A stretch of 24,610 bases of DNA from UBA5499 sp002426275 (GTDB lineage: Bacteria; Bacillota; DTU084): contig CALASN010000205.1 of NCBI GenBank assembly GCA_937888735.1, positions 1 through 24,610 on the forward strand, given 5' to 3'. The notes under the pieces were generated by a model that saw nothing but the letters and a program-made list of their open reading frames with translations, had not been told where the DNA came from and did not search any database. Below, piece after piece: positions 6,754-15,089 of the stretch. A program made the position numbers and the translations under genes. Numbering within the stretch: the first letter of the stretch is position 1; the number at the start of each line of letters is the position of its first letter.

Positions 6754-8049
6754 TCATTTGATCAAATCTAAAATATCAACAGGCTGACCTGTTTTAACGG
6801 AGAGATTGGACGCAGCTCCGATCAACAGCGACATCGCTCCCGCCCAGCTGTCCGCCATGTGTCCCAGGGGATCTTCGCTGTAGCCGCGGAAAAGCATATT
6901 CTGCAGGCGCTCGTCGCTGCCGCCGTGACCTCCCCTGACGCGCGGCACCTCAATCACCTCTACTCCGCCATAGAGCGGATAAAAACGAATGAGATCGCTC
7001 TCTTCTTCCTTGTCTATTCCCAGCGCCGCTTTATAAGGATCCTGCGCGGTCAAGATGGCGGAGCGCTCTTTGAAATCAGGACTGTTTTTTCGATAGAAGG
7101 TCTCTGCATTAGAAATTTCCAGCCTCCCTTTCTCGCCGTTGAGCGCCATGCGCCAGCCTTCAAAGGGAGTGTAGGAATGAAGACTGTAGCAAAGCTGCGT
7201 GCCGCCGCTGTAATTCACAAGCGTTGACATTGTGTCGTAGATATTGATTCTCTCGCCGAAAACGCACTGATCCCGCACATAGCCGTCAGCGGCTTCGGTG
7301 TCCAGATAGAGCTCTTTAAGGCTGCTGTCTCCGTTCAAGTCAAGGTAAAACTCACATTTGTCTTTAAACTTGCAAGTCAGACAGCGTTCTCCGTGCTCCG
7401 CGCGGTTGGCGCCGTAAAAGTTCAATTTGGCCATGGCAAAGACCCTTCTGGGTTCCTGTCCCAGAAACCAGTTGACAAGGTCAAAATGATGCGTGGCTTT
7501 ATGTACGTAAAGCCCGCCGGAATTTTCCAGCTCCGCATGCCAACGCCGGTAATAGTCCGCTCCATGGCGAGTGTCTAAATACCAATGAAAATCAACGGAG
7601 AAAATCTTACCCAAAAAATCTTGGCTCAATAGTTCCTTAATTTTCGTTGTATAAGGTGTAAAGCGATAATTAAAAGTCACCGTAACTTTCCGTCCGGTCC
7701 GTTTTTCCGCATCCAGGATCTGTCGGCACTTTTCCGCGTCAATTGTCATGGGCTTTTCGCTGATCACGTCTTTGCCCCGCTCCAGAGCGCGGATGATGTA
7801 CTTGTGATGGAAACAGTCCTTGGTGGTGACAATCACCTTGTCGATCTCTTCCTTATCCAGCATTTCGTCAAAATCCGTGTAAATAGGCAGCTCAAACCCC
7901 AAACGCTTATTTGCCACCTGCGCTCTGAGCGAGTTTTGATCACAAAGCGCCACCAGCTCTGCCACATCTTGAAAGTTTTTCACTAAAGGCTCGATATACA
8001 TTCCCAGGGCTCTGACGCCAACGCCCACAACTGCGTATTTAGTTATCAT
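6754..8049 (-). CDS. Gfo/Idh/MocA family NAD(P)-dependent oxidoreductase
   Basis: A 431-aa member of the family that oxidises or reduces hydroxyl groups of sugars, inositols and related compounds with NAD(P). The N-terminal Rossmann domain shows VVGVGVRALG at residues 7-16, and the family signature EKP is at 98-100. The C-terminal sheet domain carries GGLYVHKATHHFD (178-190), with the Lys and His positions expected at the active site. An insertion near 223-232 holds three cysteines (C223, C226, C232) in a CxxC-x5-C spacing, which may bind metal. The ATG lies 6 nt after the lacI stop, and its ribosome binding site (GAGGGG) lies in the last codons of lacI, so the two are probably translationally coupled. 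The substrate cannot be deduced; co-transcription with a LacI regulator suggests a sugar or polyol. Confidence 0.9.
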   Translation of the reverse strand: MITKYAVVGVGVRALGMYIEPLVKNFQDVAELVALCDQNSLRAQVANKRLGFELPIYTDFDEMLDKEEIDKVIVTTKDCFHHKYIIRALERGKDVISEKPMTIDAEKCRQILDAEKRTGRKVTVTFNYRFTPYTTKIKELLSQDFLGKIFSVDFHWYLDTRHGADYYRRWHAELENSGGLYVHKATHHFDLVNWFLGQEPRRVFAMAKLNFYGANRAEHGERCLTCKFKDKCEFYLDLNGDSSLKELYLDTEAADGYVRDQCVFGERINIYDTMSTLVNYSGGTQLCYSLHSYTPFEGWRMALNGEKGRLEISNAETFYRKNSPDFKERSAILTAQDPYKAALGIDKEEESDLIRFYPLYGGVEVIEVPRVRGGHGGSDERLQNMLFRGYSEDPLGHMADSWAGAMSLLIGAASNLSVKTGQPVDILDLIK

Positions 8050-8055
8050 TGAACT

Positions 8056-9009
8056 TCATCCCCTCATTCCAATTGAATCGCCTGCAATGAACTCAGGCAA
8101 GATGCTCTGATGCACTACTTGCGAAGGCGCAGCAAAAAGCTGCTCTATGGCTTTACTGGCCAAGGCAGAAGAAGGTTGAGCAAGCGTAGCTAAACGAGGC
8201 CTGCCCAGCTGATCAAGATAAATCCCGTCATAACCTAGGATCGAATAATCAGCTGGAATCCGACGGCCATCTTCTTCTAGAGACTTTAAAAGTCCCAATG
8301 CGATCTCATCGCTTGTGGCAAAGGCAGCGGAACATTCAGCTGCCAAGAACAGATCCTTAGCCCTGTAACCGCCCAAGGTGCTCCCCTGGCAGGGAACCAT
8401 GACTGCTTCTGAGACTTCCAATCCCGCCTCGCGGTGAGCTTCCACAAAGCCCTGCCATTTGTCGCTGGCTGCGTTCTCACCTACGAACGCGATCCGTCTG
8501 TGGCCTAAAGAGATGAGCTTTGAAATCCCTGCTTTCACGCCTCCTATGCGGTCTACATTGAAACTACTGCAGTATTTGCTGTGAGCTCCCAAGACTACCG
8601 TAGGCAATTGCCTTTCCCTGAGCTCCGCCGCCAGATCTGCTGAAAGCGTCTCCCAGCAAATGAGCAAACCGTCAATTCCGAGGGACAAAAGCACCTGGAG
8701 CCCTTCTTCCAAAGGCCAAGGCGCAAAAATAAGCTTCTGCCCTTTACGGTCCGCATAACTGGCTAATTGCGATAGCAGTCTGTGCATAAAAGGCTGCAAC
8801 ACCCCCGCACCGCACACTCCAATAAAATTTGTCTTGCCGCTTGCCAGCCCTCTGGCCAGTGTGTTGACATGATACCCCATTTTTTCTGCCAAAGAACGCA
8901 CTCGCTTCCTAGTCTCGCTTGAGATCCTACCGCTGCCGGAGAGAGCTCTGGAGGCTGTGGCCTCAGAGACGCCGGCAGCTCGCGCCAAGTCCTTCAGCAA
9001 TACCTGCAT
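8056..9009 (-). CDS. LacI/GalR family transcriptional regulator
   Basis: A 317-aa repressor with the usual layout. An N-terminal helix-turn-helix lies at about residues 5-24 (LKDLARAAGVSEATASRALS), followed by a hinge helix with NTLARGLASGKT and a periplasmic-binding-protein-like sugar-sensing domain to the C-terminus, including SLGHRRIAFVG and ATSDEIALGLL. The ATG follows AGAGGTG. Directly upstream is a GCAAGCGCTTAC palindrome next to the -10 box, which suits autoregulation. It leads a two-gene unit with the Gfo/Idh oxidoreductase. It is slightly shorter than many family members (330-340 aa) but has all parts. The effector is unknown. Confidence 0.93.
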   Translation of the reverse strand: MQVLLKDLARAAGVSEATASRALSGSGRISSETRKRVRSLAEKMGYHVNTLARGLASGKTNFIGVCGAGVLQPFMHRLLSQLASYADRKGQKLIFAPWPLEEGLQVLLSLGIDGLLICWETLSADLAAELRERQLPTVVLGAHSKYCSSFNVDRIGGVKAGISKLISLGHRRIAFVGENAASDKWQGFVEAHREAGLEVSEAVMVPCQGSTLGGYRAKDLFLAAECSAAFATSDEIALGLLKSLEEDGRRIPADYSILGYDGIYLDQLGRPRLATLAQPSSALASKAIEQLFAAPSQVVHQSILPEFIAGDSIGMRG

Positions 9010-9028
9010 ATGCTTTCACCTCTTTTGC

Positions 9029-9051
9029 GCAAGCGCTTACTCACTTTTATA
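9029..9051 (-). promoter_or_regulatory. LacI-type operator and -10 box before the lacI-family gene
   Basis: A near-perfect 12-bp palindrome (GCAAGCGCTTAC, 9029-9040) with the central CG typical of LacI-family operators lies 20 nt before the start codon. A possible -10, TATAAA (9051-9046), is immediately upstream of it; I see no good -35. A repressor bound here would cover the transcription start. Confidence 0.6.
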
Positions 9052-9085
9052 TTTCTTCACACTCACTAAAAATCCTGCACTAGGC

Positions 9086-9117
9086 AAAAAAAAACCTCTG
9101 TTTTTCCAACAGAGGTT
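9086..9117 (-). terminator. rho-independent terminator of the ilv-leu operon
   Basis: Perfect 10-bp stem AACCTCTGTT/AACAGAGGTT with a 5-nt loop, followed by a run of 9 T on the minus strand (9094-9086, the first two paired in the stem). It starts 5 nt after the cimA stop and separates the operon from the LacI unit. Confidence 0.95.
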
Positions 9118-9122
9118 GTAAG

Positions 9123-10706
9123 TCATCCTTGCTGCGGCTCGTCGGCCGCAAAGAGGATCCCGTATTCCAAGCTATCCACCAGCGCTCGCCAGGACGCTTC
9201 AATAATGTCCGTGGACACGCCCACTGTGCCCCAGGAGCGCTTCTCATCTTTGGTCTGAATCAACACGCGCACTTTGGCCGCCGTACCGCTTTTCTCGTCC
9301 AGCACCCTCACTTTGTAATCTGAAAGCTTAATGGACTTAAGCTGCGGATAGAAAGTTTCCAACGCTTTGCGGAGAGCATTATCCAAGGCGTTCACAGGCC
9401 CGTCGCCCTCGGAGGCTGTATGCACTCTGCTGTCCCCCACTCGCAGTTTGATTGTGGCCTCAGAGATAGCCGGGCCGTTATCCTCTTTTTTCTCCGTGAC
9501 CAGACGGAAGCCTTCCAACACAAACAGCGGCGGAATTTGGGACAGCTCTTTGCGCACAAGCAGCTCAAAACTTCCGTCCGCGCCTTCAAACTGATAACCT
9601 TTGTGCTCCAGCTCTTTGATCTGGGAGACGATCCTCCCGGTAACTGGACTGCTGCGCTCCAGCTGGAGATTAAACTCTCGGGCTTTGTAGATGATGTTGC
9701 TGATCCCCGCCAGCTCTGAGACCAGCACTCGTCTTTTGTTACCCACAAGTTCCGGCGCAATGTGCTCGTAAGTTTGCGGGTGCTTCAAAATCGCGCTGAC
9801 GTGAATTCCGCCTTTATGGGCAAAAGCGCTGGCGCCCACGTAAGGCTGCCTGGGATCCGGGCTCTGATTGGCCAGCTCCTGCACATAGCGGGAAACTTGG
9901 GTCAGGGTGGCCAGCTGTTCAGCGGAAATAACTTCTCGTCCCAGCTTCAGCGTCAAATTGGGGATGATCACGCACAGATCCGCATTGCCATTGCGCTCGC
10001 CATAGCCGTTGATGGTTCCTTGAATCTGCGTGGCTCCGGCGCGTACAGCCATTAAGCTGTTGGCCACAGCCAGGCCGCTGTCATTGTGAGTGTGAATGCC
10101 TAAGGGCGTCTTCAGTTCGGCATGCAGTTTAGCAACCAGCTCTTCCACCAGCCACGGCATAGTGCCGCCGCAGGTATCGCACAGACAAATGCAGTCCGCG
10201 CCTGCGGCCGCGGCCTCCCGCACCGTCTGGAGCGCGTACTGGGAATTGGCATTGTACCCGTCGAAAAAATGCTCCGCGTCATAGAGCACTTCCAGGCCGT
10301 GGCTCTTGAGATAGGCAACGCTCTCTGCGATCATGCGCAAGTTTTCTTCCAGAGTCGTGCGCAGCGCTTCTCTCACGTGCAGATCCCAGGTTTTGCCGAA
10401 AATGGTTGCTGTCTTGACACCGCTTTTCAGAATCGCGTCCAGATTCGGATCGTCTTCCACAGCCACTTTGGCGCGCCTAGTGCTGCCAAAAGCGGCCAGA
10501 CGCAGCTGGTTCAGCTTTAGATCCGCCGCCCGTTGAAAAAACTCGATGTCCTTAGGATTTGAACCAGGCCAGCCGCCTTCTGCATATTGAATGCCCAGCT
10601 TATCCAATCTTTTGAGCACCATCAATTTGTCCTCGACTGTTAAAGATACTCCCTCTCCTTGGGTGCCGTCCCGGAGGGTGGTATCATACAGAAGGAGATC
10701 AGCCAT
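9123..10706 (-). CDS. cimA: (R)-citramalate synthase
   Basis: CimA condenses pyruvate and acetyl-CoA to (R)-citramalate, the first step of the threonine-independent route to 2-ketobutyrate and isoleucine. The 527-aa protein has a DRE-TIM metallolyase domain with DTTLRDGTQGEGVS at residues 8-21, a metal-binding HTHND in the middle, and a C-terminal LeuA-type allosteric domain. Features separating it from 2-isopropylmalate synthase are GEGVS after the DTTLRDG motif, AEGGWPGSNPKD near 42-53, and a length typical of the CimA group rather than LeuA. It is the last gene of the operon, 12 nt after leuB, with GGGGAGG before the ATG. LeuC, LeuD and LeuB next door can catalyse the following citramalate steps. 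The substrate call relies on family features. Confidence 0.92.
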   Translation of the reverse strand: MADLLLYDTTLRDGTQGEGVSLTVEDKLMVLKRLDKLGIQYAEGGWPGSNPKDIEFFQRAADLKLNQLRLAAFGSTRRAKVAVEDDPNLDAILKSGVKTATIFGKTWDLHVREALRTTLEENLRMIAESVAYLKSHGLEVLYDAEHFFDGYNANSQYALQTVREAAAAGADCICLCDTCGGTMPWLVEELVAKLHAELKTPLGIHTHNDSGLAVANSLMAVRAGATQIQGTINGYGERNGNADLCVIIPNLTLKLGREVISAEQLATLTQVSRYVQELANQSPDPRQPYVGASAFAHKGGIHVSAILKHPQTYEHIAPELVGNKRRVLVSELAGISNIIYKAREFNLQLERSSPVTGRIVSQIKELEHKGYQFEGADGSFELLVRKELSQIPPLFVLEGFRLVTEKKEDNGPAISEATIKLRVGDSRVHTASEGDGPVNALDNALRKALETFYPQLKSIKLSDYKVRVLDEKSGTAAKVRVLIQTKDEKRSWGTVGVSTDIIEASWRALVDSLEYGILFAADEPQQG

Positions 10707-10718
10707 ACAAATCCTCCC

Positions 10719-11792
10719 CTATAAAGCTTCCAGCACCAGCTGGCCCATTTTCGTGGTGCCTACGATTTGGCAGTTCTCACCGTAAAGATCCGCCGTACGA
10801 TAACCGGCGGCCAAAACCTTTTCCACAGCCTGCTCAATTGCGGACGCTTCCTCTTCAAGAGCAAAGGAAATCCGCAGCATCATGGCGGCAGATAAAATAG
10901 TTGCCAATGGATTCGCTTTATCCTGGCCTGCGATATCCGGCGCCGAGCCGTGAATGGGCTCATACATTGCCGCCTTGCCCGCACCTAGGCTGGCCGATGG
11001 CAGCATGCCGATGGAACCTGTGAGCATGGCGGCCTCGTCGCTTAAAATGTCTCCGAACAGGTTCTCTGTCACCACAACGTCGAACTGAGAAGGCCTGCGC
11101 ACAAGCTGCATCGCGCAGTTGTCCACCAAAAGATGCTCAAGTGCAACGTCCGGGAACTCAGCGGCAACTTTTTCGGTAATCTCGCGCCACAGCTGGCTGG
11201 TTGCCAGCACATTGGCTTTATCCACAGAGGTGACTTTCTTTTTCCTTCCCCTGGCAAGTTCAAAGCCGCGCCTCACCAGGCGCAGGATCTCCTCGGAGGT
11301 ATAGCTGAGGGTATCGACGGCTTCCTGGCCCGTTTGCGTCTTGCGGCGCAGCCTGGGCTCACCAAAGTACAGACCGCCTGTGAGTTCCCGCACCAGCATG
11401 ATATCCACGCCGGCGATCACGTCAGGTTTCAATGAGGAGGCAGGCGCTAAAGCTGAAAAGACTTTCACAGGCCTCAGGTTGGCAAATAAGCCCAAACCTT
11501 TCCGCAGCCCAAAGAGAGCTTTTTCAGGACGGATGGCTGGATCTATCCGATCCCACTTGGGACCGCCCACAGCACCCAGCAGCACCGCGTCCGCTCCCTG
11601 GCAAGCTGCCAAAGTCTCGTCTGTGATTGGCTTGCCAAGCTCGTCGATGGCGGCGCCGCCTACAAGATACGTGCTGAAGCGGAAACTGTGACCCCACTTT
11701 GAGCCGACAGCTTCCAAGACCAGCTTGGCCTGCCGGACGATTTCAGGCCCAATTCCATCTCCAGGCAAGAGGGCAATTTCAAATTCAGCCAC
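10719..11792 (-). CDS. leuB: 3-isopropylmalate dehydrogenase
   Basis: LeuB oxidatively decarboxylates 3-isopropylmalate to 2-ketoisocaproate with NAD; in the citramalate route it can also act on 3-methylmalate. The 357-aa protein has LLPGDGIGPEI (8-18), the LGAVGGPKWD loop, VDNCAMQLVRRP with its active-site residues, the Mg-binding DILSDEAAML segment and the cofactor-binding EPIHGSAPDIAG. It starts with GTG and overlaps the leuD stop by 8 nt (GTGGCTGA), so translation is probably coupled. GGAAGTGG inside leuD is the likely ribosome binding site. Confidence 0.96.
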   Translation of the reverse strand: MAEFEIALLPGDGIGPEIVRQAKLVLEAVGSKWGHSFRFSTYLVGGAAIDELGKPITDETLAACQGADAVLLGAVGGPKWDRIDPAIRPEKALFGLRKGLGLFANLRPVKVFSALAPASSLKPDVIAGVDIMLVRELTGGLYFGEPRLRRKTQTGQEAVDTLSYTSEEILRLVRRGFELARGRKKKVTSVDKANVLATSQLWREITEKVAAEFPDVALEHLLVDNCAMQLVRRPSQFDVVVTENLFGDILSDEAAMLTGSIGMLPSASLGAGKAAMYEPIHGSAPDIAGQDKANPLATILSAAMMLRISFALEEEASAIEQAVEKVLAAGYRTADLYGENCQIVGTTKMGQLVLEAL

Positions 11793-12276
11793 GCTTCGCC
11801 ACTTCCTTCACGTAATTAATCAAACCGCCGCTGGCAATCAGCCGCTGCATGAACGGCGGAAAAGCTGCCGCGCGGTATTCTTTCCGCTGCGTCTTGTTGC
11901 GAATAATTCCCGAATCCAATTCCACTTCCAGCTCATCGCCGGTTTGGATCTCCTCGGCTTCCGGGCACTCCAGAATGGGCAAGCCGATATTGATGGCATT
12001 GCGAAAAAAAATGCGGGCAAAAGAGGGCGCAATCACGCAGGAGACGCCGGCCGCCTTAATGGCGATGGGCGCGTGCTCCCGGGAGCTGCCGCAGCCAAAG
12101 TTTTTGCCTGCCGCAATCAGATCTCCTTTTCGCACTACCTTCACAAAATTCGGATCAGCATCCTCCATGCAATGAGCGGCAAGCTCAGCCGGATCCGCTG
12201 TGTTAAGATAGCGGGCGGGAATGATCTCATCTGTGTTCACATCCTGGCCAAACTTCCAGGCTTTACCTACTAACAC
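11785..12276 (-). CDS. leuD: 3-isopropylmalate dehydratase small subunit
   Basis: LeuD forms the swivelling subunit of isopropylmalate isomerase with LeuC, interconverting 2- and 3-isopropylmalate. The 163-aa protein is of the short type that pairs with an approximately 420-aa LeuC. FGQDVNTDEIIPARYL lies near the N-terminus and the substrate-binding GKNFGCGSSREHAP at 57-70. The start is GTG, with GGGGGAGA 8 nt upstream, 14 nt after the leuC stop. The same heterodimer is expected to serve the citramalate branch. Confidence 0.95.
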   Translation of the reverse strand: MLVGKAWKFGQDVNTDEIIPARYLNTADPAELAAHCMEDADPNFVKVVRKGDLIAAGKNFGCGSSREHAPIAIKAAGVSCVIAPSFARIFFRNAINIGLPILECPEAEEIQTGDELEVELDSGIIRNKTQRKEYRAAAFPPFMQRLIASGGLINYVKEVAKRG

Positions 12277-12290
12277 TTTTCTATCTCCCC

Positions 12291-13547
12291 CTATAGTTGG
12301 TCTGGCCCCGCAATGCGGCCTGTAATCGCAGAGGCCGCTGCCACCGCAGGGTTCGCTAGATAAACTTCGCTTTCAGGATGCCCCATCCTGCCCACAAAGT
12401 TCCGGTTCGTTGTGGCGACTGCCCGCTCGCCGGCAGCTAAAATCCCCATATGGCCGCCCAGACACGGGCCGCAGGTTGGAGTGCTCACGGCGGCGCCCGC
12501 CTCCACGAAAGTCTGTACCAAGCCTTCCGCTATGGCCTGAAGGTAAATCTGCTGGGTGCCGGGGAAAACGATGGTCCGAACTTTGGGATTCACTTTTTTG
12601 CCCTTGAGAATCTGCGCTGCCAGGCGCAGGTCCTCAATCCGGCCGTTTGTGCAGGAGCCGATGACCACCTGATCGATGGAAACGTCTCCCACCTGGCTGA
12701 TGGGTTTGGTGTTTTCCGGCAGATGCGGGAAAGCAACCTGCGGTTCCAGCTTGCTCACATCGAATTCGTATACTTTGGCATAGGCCGCGTCTGAATCGCT
12801 TTCCAAATACTGCGGCTGCCGCTTGCTTCTGCCTTCCACATAGCGGCGTGTGATCTCGTCCGGCGGCACGATTCCGGCTTTGCCGCCGGCTTCGATGGCC
12901 ATGTTGCTCATGGTGAAGCGGCCGTCCATGGAAAGATTCCGAATTGCCTCGCCCGTAAACTCCATCACCTGGTAAAGGGCTCCGTCCACTCCGATCCGGC
13001 CGATGGTGTAGAGGATCAGGTCCTTGCCTCCGACCCAAGCGGGCAATTTGCCGTGATAGACGAATTTGATGGTCGACGGTACCTTAAACCAGGCGAGCCC
13101 TGTGGCCCAGGCAGCAGCCAAATCAGTGCTGCCCATGCCTGTGGCAAAAGCGCCCAGGGCGCCGTAAGTGCAGGTATGAGAATCAGCGCCGATCACCAAA
13201 TCGCCGCTGGTGACGATGCCCTGCTCAGGCAGAAGACAGTGCTCAATGCCCATTCTGCCCACTTCAAAATAATTGGCGATGCCGTGCTTATGGGCGAAAT
13301 CACGCACCACTTTGGCTTGCTCGGCGCTTTTGAGATCTTTATTGGGCGTGAAATGATCCGGCACTAAGACCACCCGGTCCGGATCGAAAACGCCGGCGCC
13401 GATTTTTTCAAACTCGCGGATGGCAACCGGCGCGGTAACGTCATTGGCCAAGGCGATATCTACCTTTGCATTAATGAGCTGTCCCGGCTTCACAGAGTCC
13501 AAACCGGCATGCTGAGCGAGAATCTTTTCTGCGATGGTCATTCCCAT
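12291..13547 (-). CDS. leuC: 3-isopropylmalate dehydratase large subunit
   Basis: Catalytic subunit of isopropylmalate isomerase, an aconitase-type [4Fe-4S] enzyme. From the chosen ATG it is 418 aa, the length of the archaeal/clostridial LeuC type. The three cluster cysteines are C299 (GSCTNGR), C359 and C362 (CGPCLGG). DSHTCTYGALG lies near 122-132. A longer frame starting at TTG 13556 exists, but AAGGAG sits 9 nt before the ATG at 13547 and ends just before that TTG, so the inner ATG is better. Another ATG two codons later is possible. The ribosome binding site overlaps the leuA stop. Confidence 0.95.
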   Translation of the reverse strand: MGMTIAEKILAQHAGLDSVKPGQLINAKVDIALANDVTAPVAIREFEKIGAGVFDPDRVVLVPDHFTPNKDLKSAEQAKVVRDFAHKHGIANYFEVGRMGIEHCLLPEQGIVTSGDLVIGADSHTCTYGALGAFATGMGSTDLAAAWATGLAWFKVPSTIKFVYHGKLPAWVGGKDLILYTIGRIGVDGALYQVMEFTGEAIRNLSMDGRFTMSNMAIEAGGKAGIVPPDEITRRYVEGRSKRQPQYLESDSDAAYAKVYEFDVSKLEPQVAFPHLPENTKPISQVGDVSIDQVVIGSCTNGRIEDLRLAAQILKGKKVNPKVRTIVFPGTQQIYLQAIAEGLVQTFVEAGAAVSTPTCGPCLGGHMGILAAGERAVATTNRNFVGRMGHPESEVYLANPAVAAASAITGRIAGPDQL

Positions 13548-13560
13548 TGCTCTCAACTCC

Positions 13561-15069
13561 TTAACTAGCTGCTACTAATTTGTTGATGGCCTGCAAATAG
13601 GCCCTGGCGCTGGCCTCGATGATATCTGTGCTGGCGCCGCGGCCTGAGTAGGACTTGATATTGCCTCGAACCTTCAGCGTCACCTCGCCCAAAGCATCCT
13701 GGCCGCCGGTGACGGCTTTAATGTTGTATTCTTCCAGCTTCAAGTTCAGTCCCACTACCCTCTCTATGGCTCTAAACACAGCCTCCACAGGTCCCGCGTT
13801 GGCGCAGGCCGCCTCTTCCGTCACCTGCTGGCCGTGGGAAATGCGCACGGTGGCGGTGGGAATGGTCTTATCGCCTGTGGTGACGTGAAGATAGTCGAGT
13901 TTATAGGTCTCGGGTATCTCCGAGAGACCCTCTTCAACCAACGCTTCCAAATCGCGCACTGAAACCTCTTTTTTCCTGTCCGCCATGGCGATAAAGCGCT
14001 GGTAAGCTTTTTCCATCTCTTCAGGGCTGAGCCGGTACCCCAGTTCTTCCAGCTTCGCCCGGATTGCGTGCCTGCCAGAGTGTTTGCCTAAGACCAACTT
14101 GCTTTGGGCCAGGCCGATAGACTCCGGACGCATGATTTCATAAGTGGAAGCTTCTTTCAGCACGCCGTCCTGATGAATTCCCGCCTCGTGGGCGAAAGCA
14201 TTATCCCCTACGATGGCCTTATTGGGCTGAATCACAACGCCGCTGAGGGTGCTCACCAGCCGGCTGGTGCGGTAAATGTGTTCGGTCTTGACGCCGAACT
14301 CCGCCTCAAACAAATCGGATCTGGTGGCCAAAGCCATCACTATCTCTTCGATAGCGGCGTTTCCGGCCCGCTCTCCTAAGCCGTTGATTGCCCCTTCAAT
14401 CTGAGTTGCGCCCACCTGAACCGCAGCCAGAGAATTCGCCACCGCCATCCCCAGGTCATTATGGCAGTGGACGCTTATTTCCACATTGTCTATGCCTATG
14501 ACATGTTCTTTGAGGTAACTGATGAGCCTGCTGTATTCCCCGGGGAAGGTATAGCCCACGGTATCCGGGATGTTTACCACATCAGCCCCAGCCTCGATCA
14601 CAGCGGAGAGCACCTCGGCCAAGAACGGCCACTCGCTTCTGGTGGCATCTTCGGCTGAAAACTCCACCTCCGGGCAGAGGCTTTTGGCCAGCCGTACCGC
14701 TTCCACCGCCATTTTAAGAATCTGGTCGGGGCCTTTGCGGATTTTGTACTTCATATGAATGGGCGAGGTGGCGAGAAACGTATGAATGCGCACATTCTTG
14801 CCTCCCTGAAGCGCTTCCGCAGCCTTTTGAATATCTTGCGGCAAGGCCCTGGCCAGGCCCGCTATAGTGGGGCCCTCAACTTCTCCTGCAATCGCGCGTA
14901 CAGATTCGAAGTCGCCAGGAGAAGCAATGGGAAAACCCGCTTCGATCACGTCAATCCCCATAATTGCCAACTGGCGCGCAATCTGCAATTTTTCGGCATG
15001 ATTGAGATTTACGCCCGGCGTTTGTTCACCGTCGCGCAAAGTTGTGTCGAAAATTTTAATTCGCCTCAT
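13561..15069 (-). CDS. leuA: 2-isopropylmalate synthase
   Basis: LeuA condenses 2-ketoisovalerate with acetyl-CoA, committing carbon to leucine. The 502-aa protein has a DRE-TIM barrel with FDTTLRDGEQTPGVN (7-21), a VHCHNDLGMA metal site, NGLGERAGN, and FAHEAGIHQDGVLK in the linker region, then the C-terminal regulatory domain that binds leucine for feedback inhibition (GQDALGEV, STDIIEASARAY). The ATG has GGAGGTG 7 nt upstream and lies 20 nt after serA. Comparison with CimA in the same operon shows the two paralogues side by side; this one has GEQTPGVN where CimA has GTQGEGVS. Confidence 0.96.
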   Translation of the reverse strand: MRRIKIFDTTLRDGEQTPGVNLNHAEKLQIARQLAIMGIDVIEAGFPIASPGDFESVRAIAGEVEGPTIAGLARALPQDIQKAAEALQGGKNVRIHTFLATSPIHMKYKIRKGPDQILKMAVEAVRLAKSLCPEVEFSAEDATRSEWPFLAEVLSAVIEAGADVVNIPDTVGYTFPGEYSRLISYLKEHVIGIDNVEISVHCHNDLGMAVANSLAAVQVGATQIEGAINGLGERAGNAAIEEIVMALATRSDLFEAEFGVKTEHIYRTSRLVSTLSGVVIQPNKAIVGDNAFAHEAGIHQDGVLKEASTYEIMRPESIGLAQSKLVLGKHSGRHAIRAKLEELGYRLSPEEMEKAYQRFIAMADRKKEVSVRDLEALVEEGLSEIPETYKLDYLHVTTGDKTIPTATVRISHGQQVTEEAACANAGPVEAVFRAIERVVGLNLKLEEYNIKAVTGGQDALGEVTLKVRGNIKSYSGRGASTDIIEASARAYLQAINKLVAAS

Positions 15070-15089
15070 ACGTCGCCACCTCCGAATTT

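Noticed and set aside
12634..13038. 134-aa minus-strand frame inside leuC
   Set aside because: Shadow of leuC in another frame, rich in Arg, Gly and His, with no start signal.
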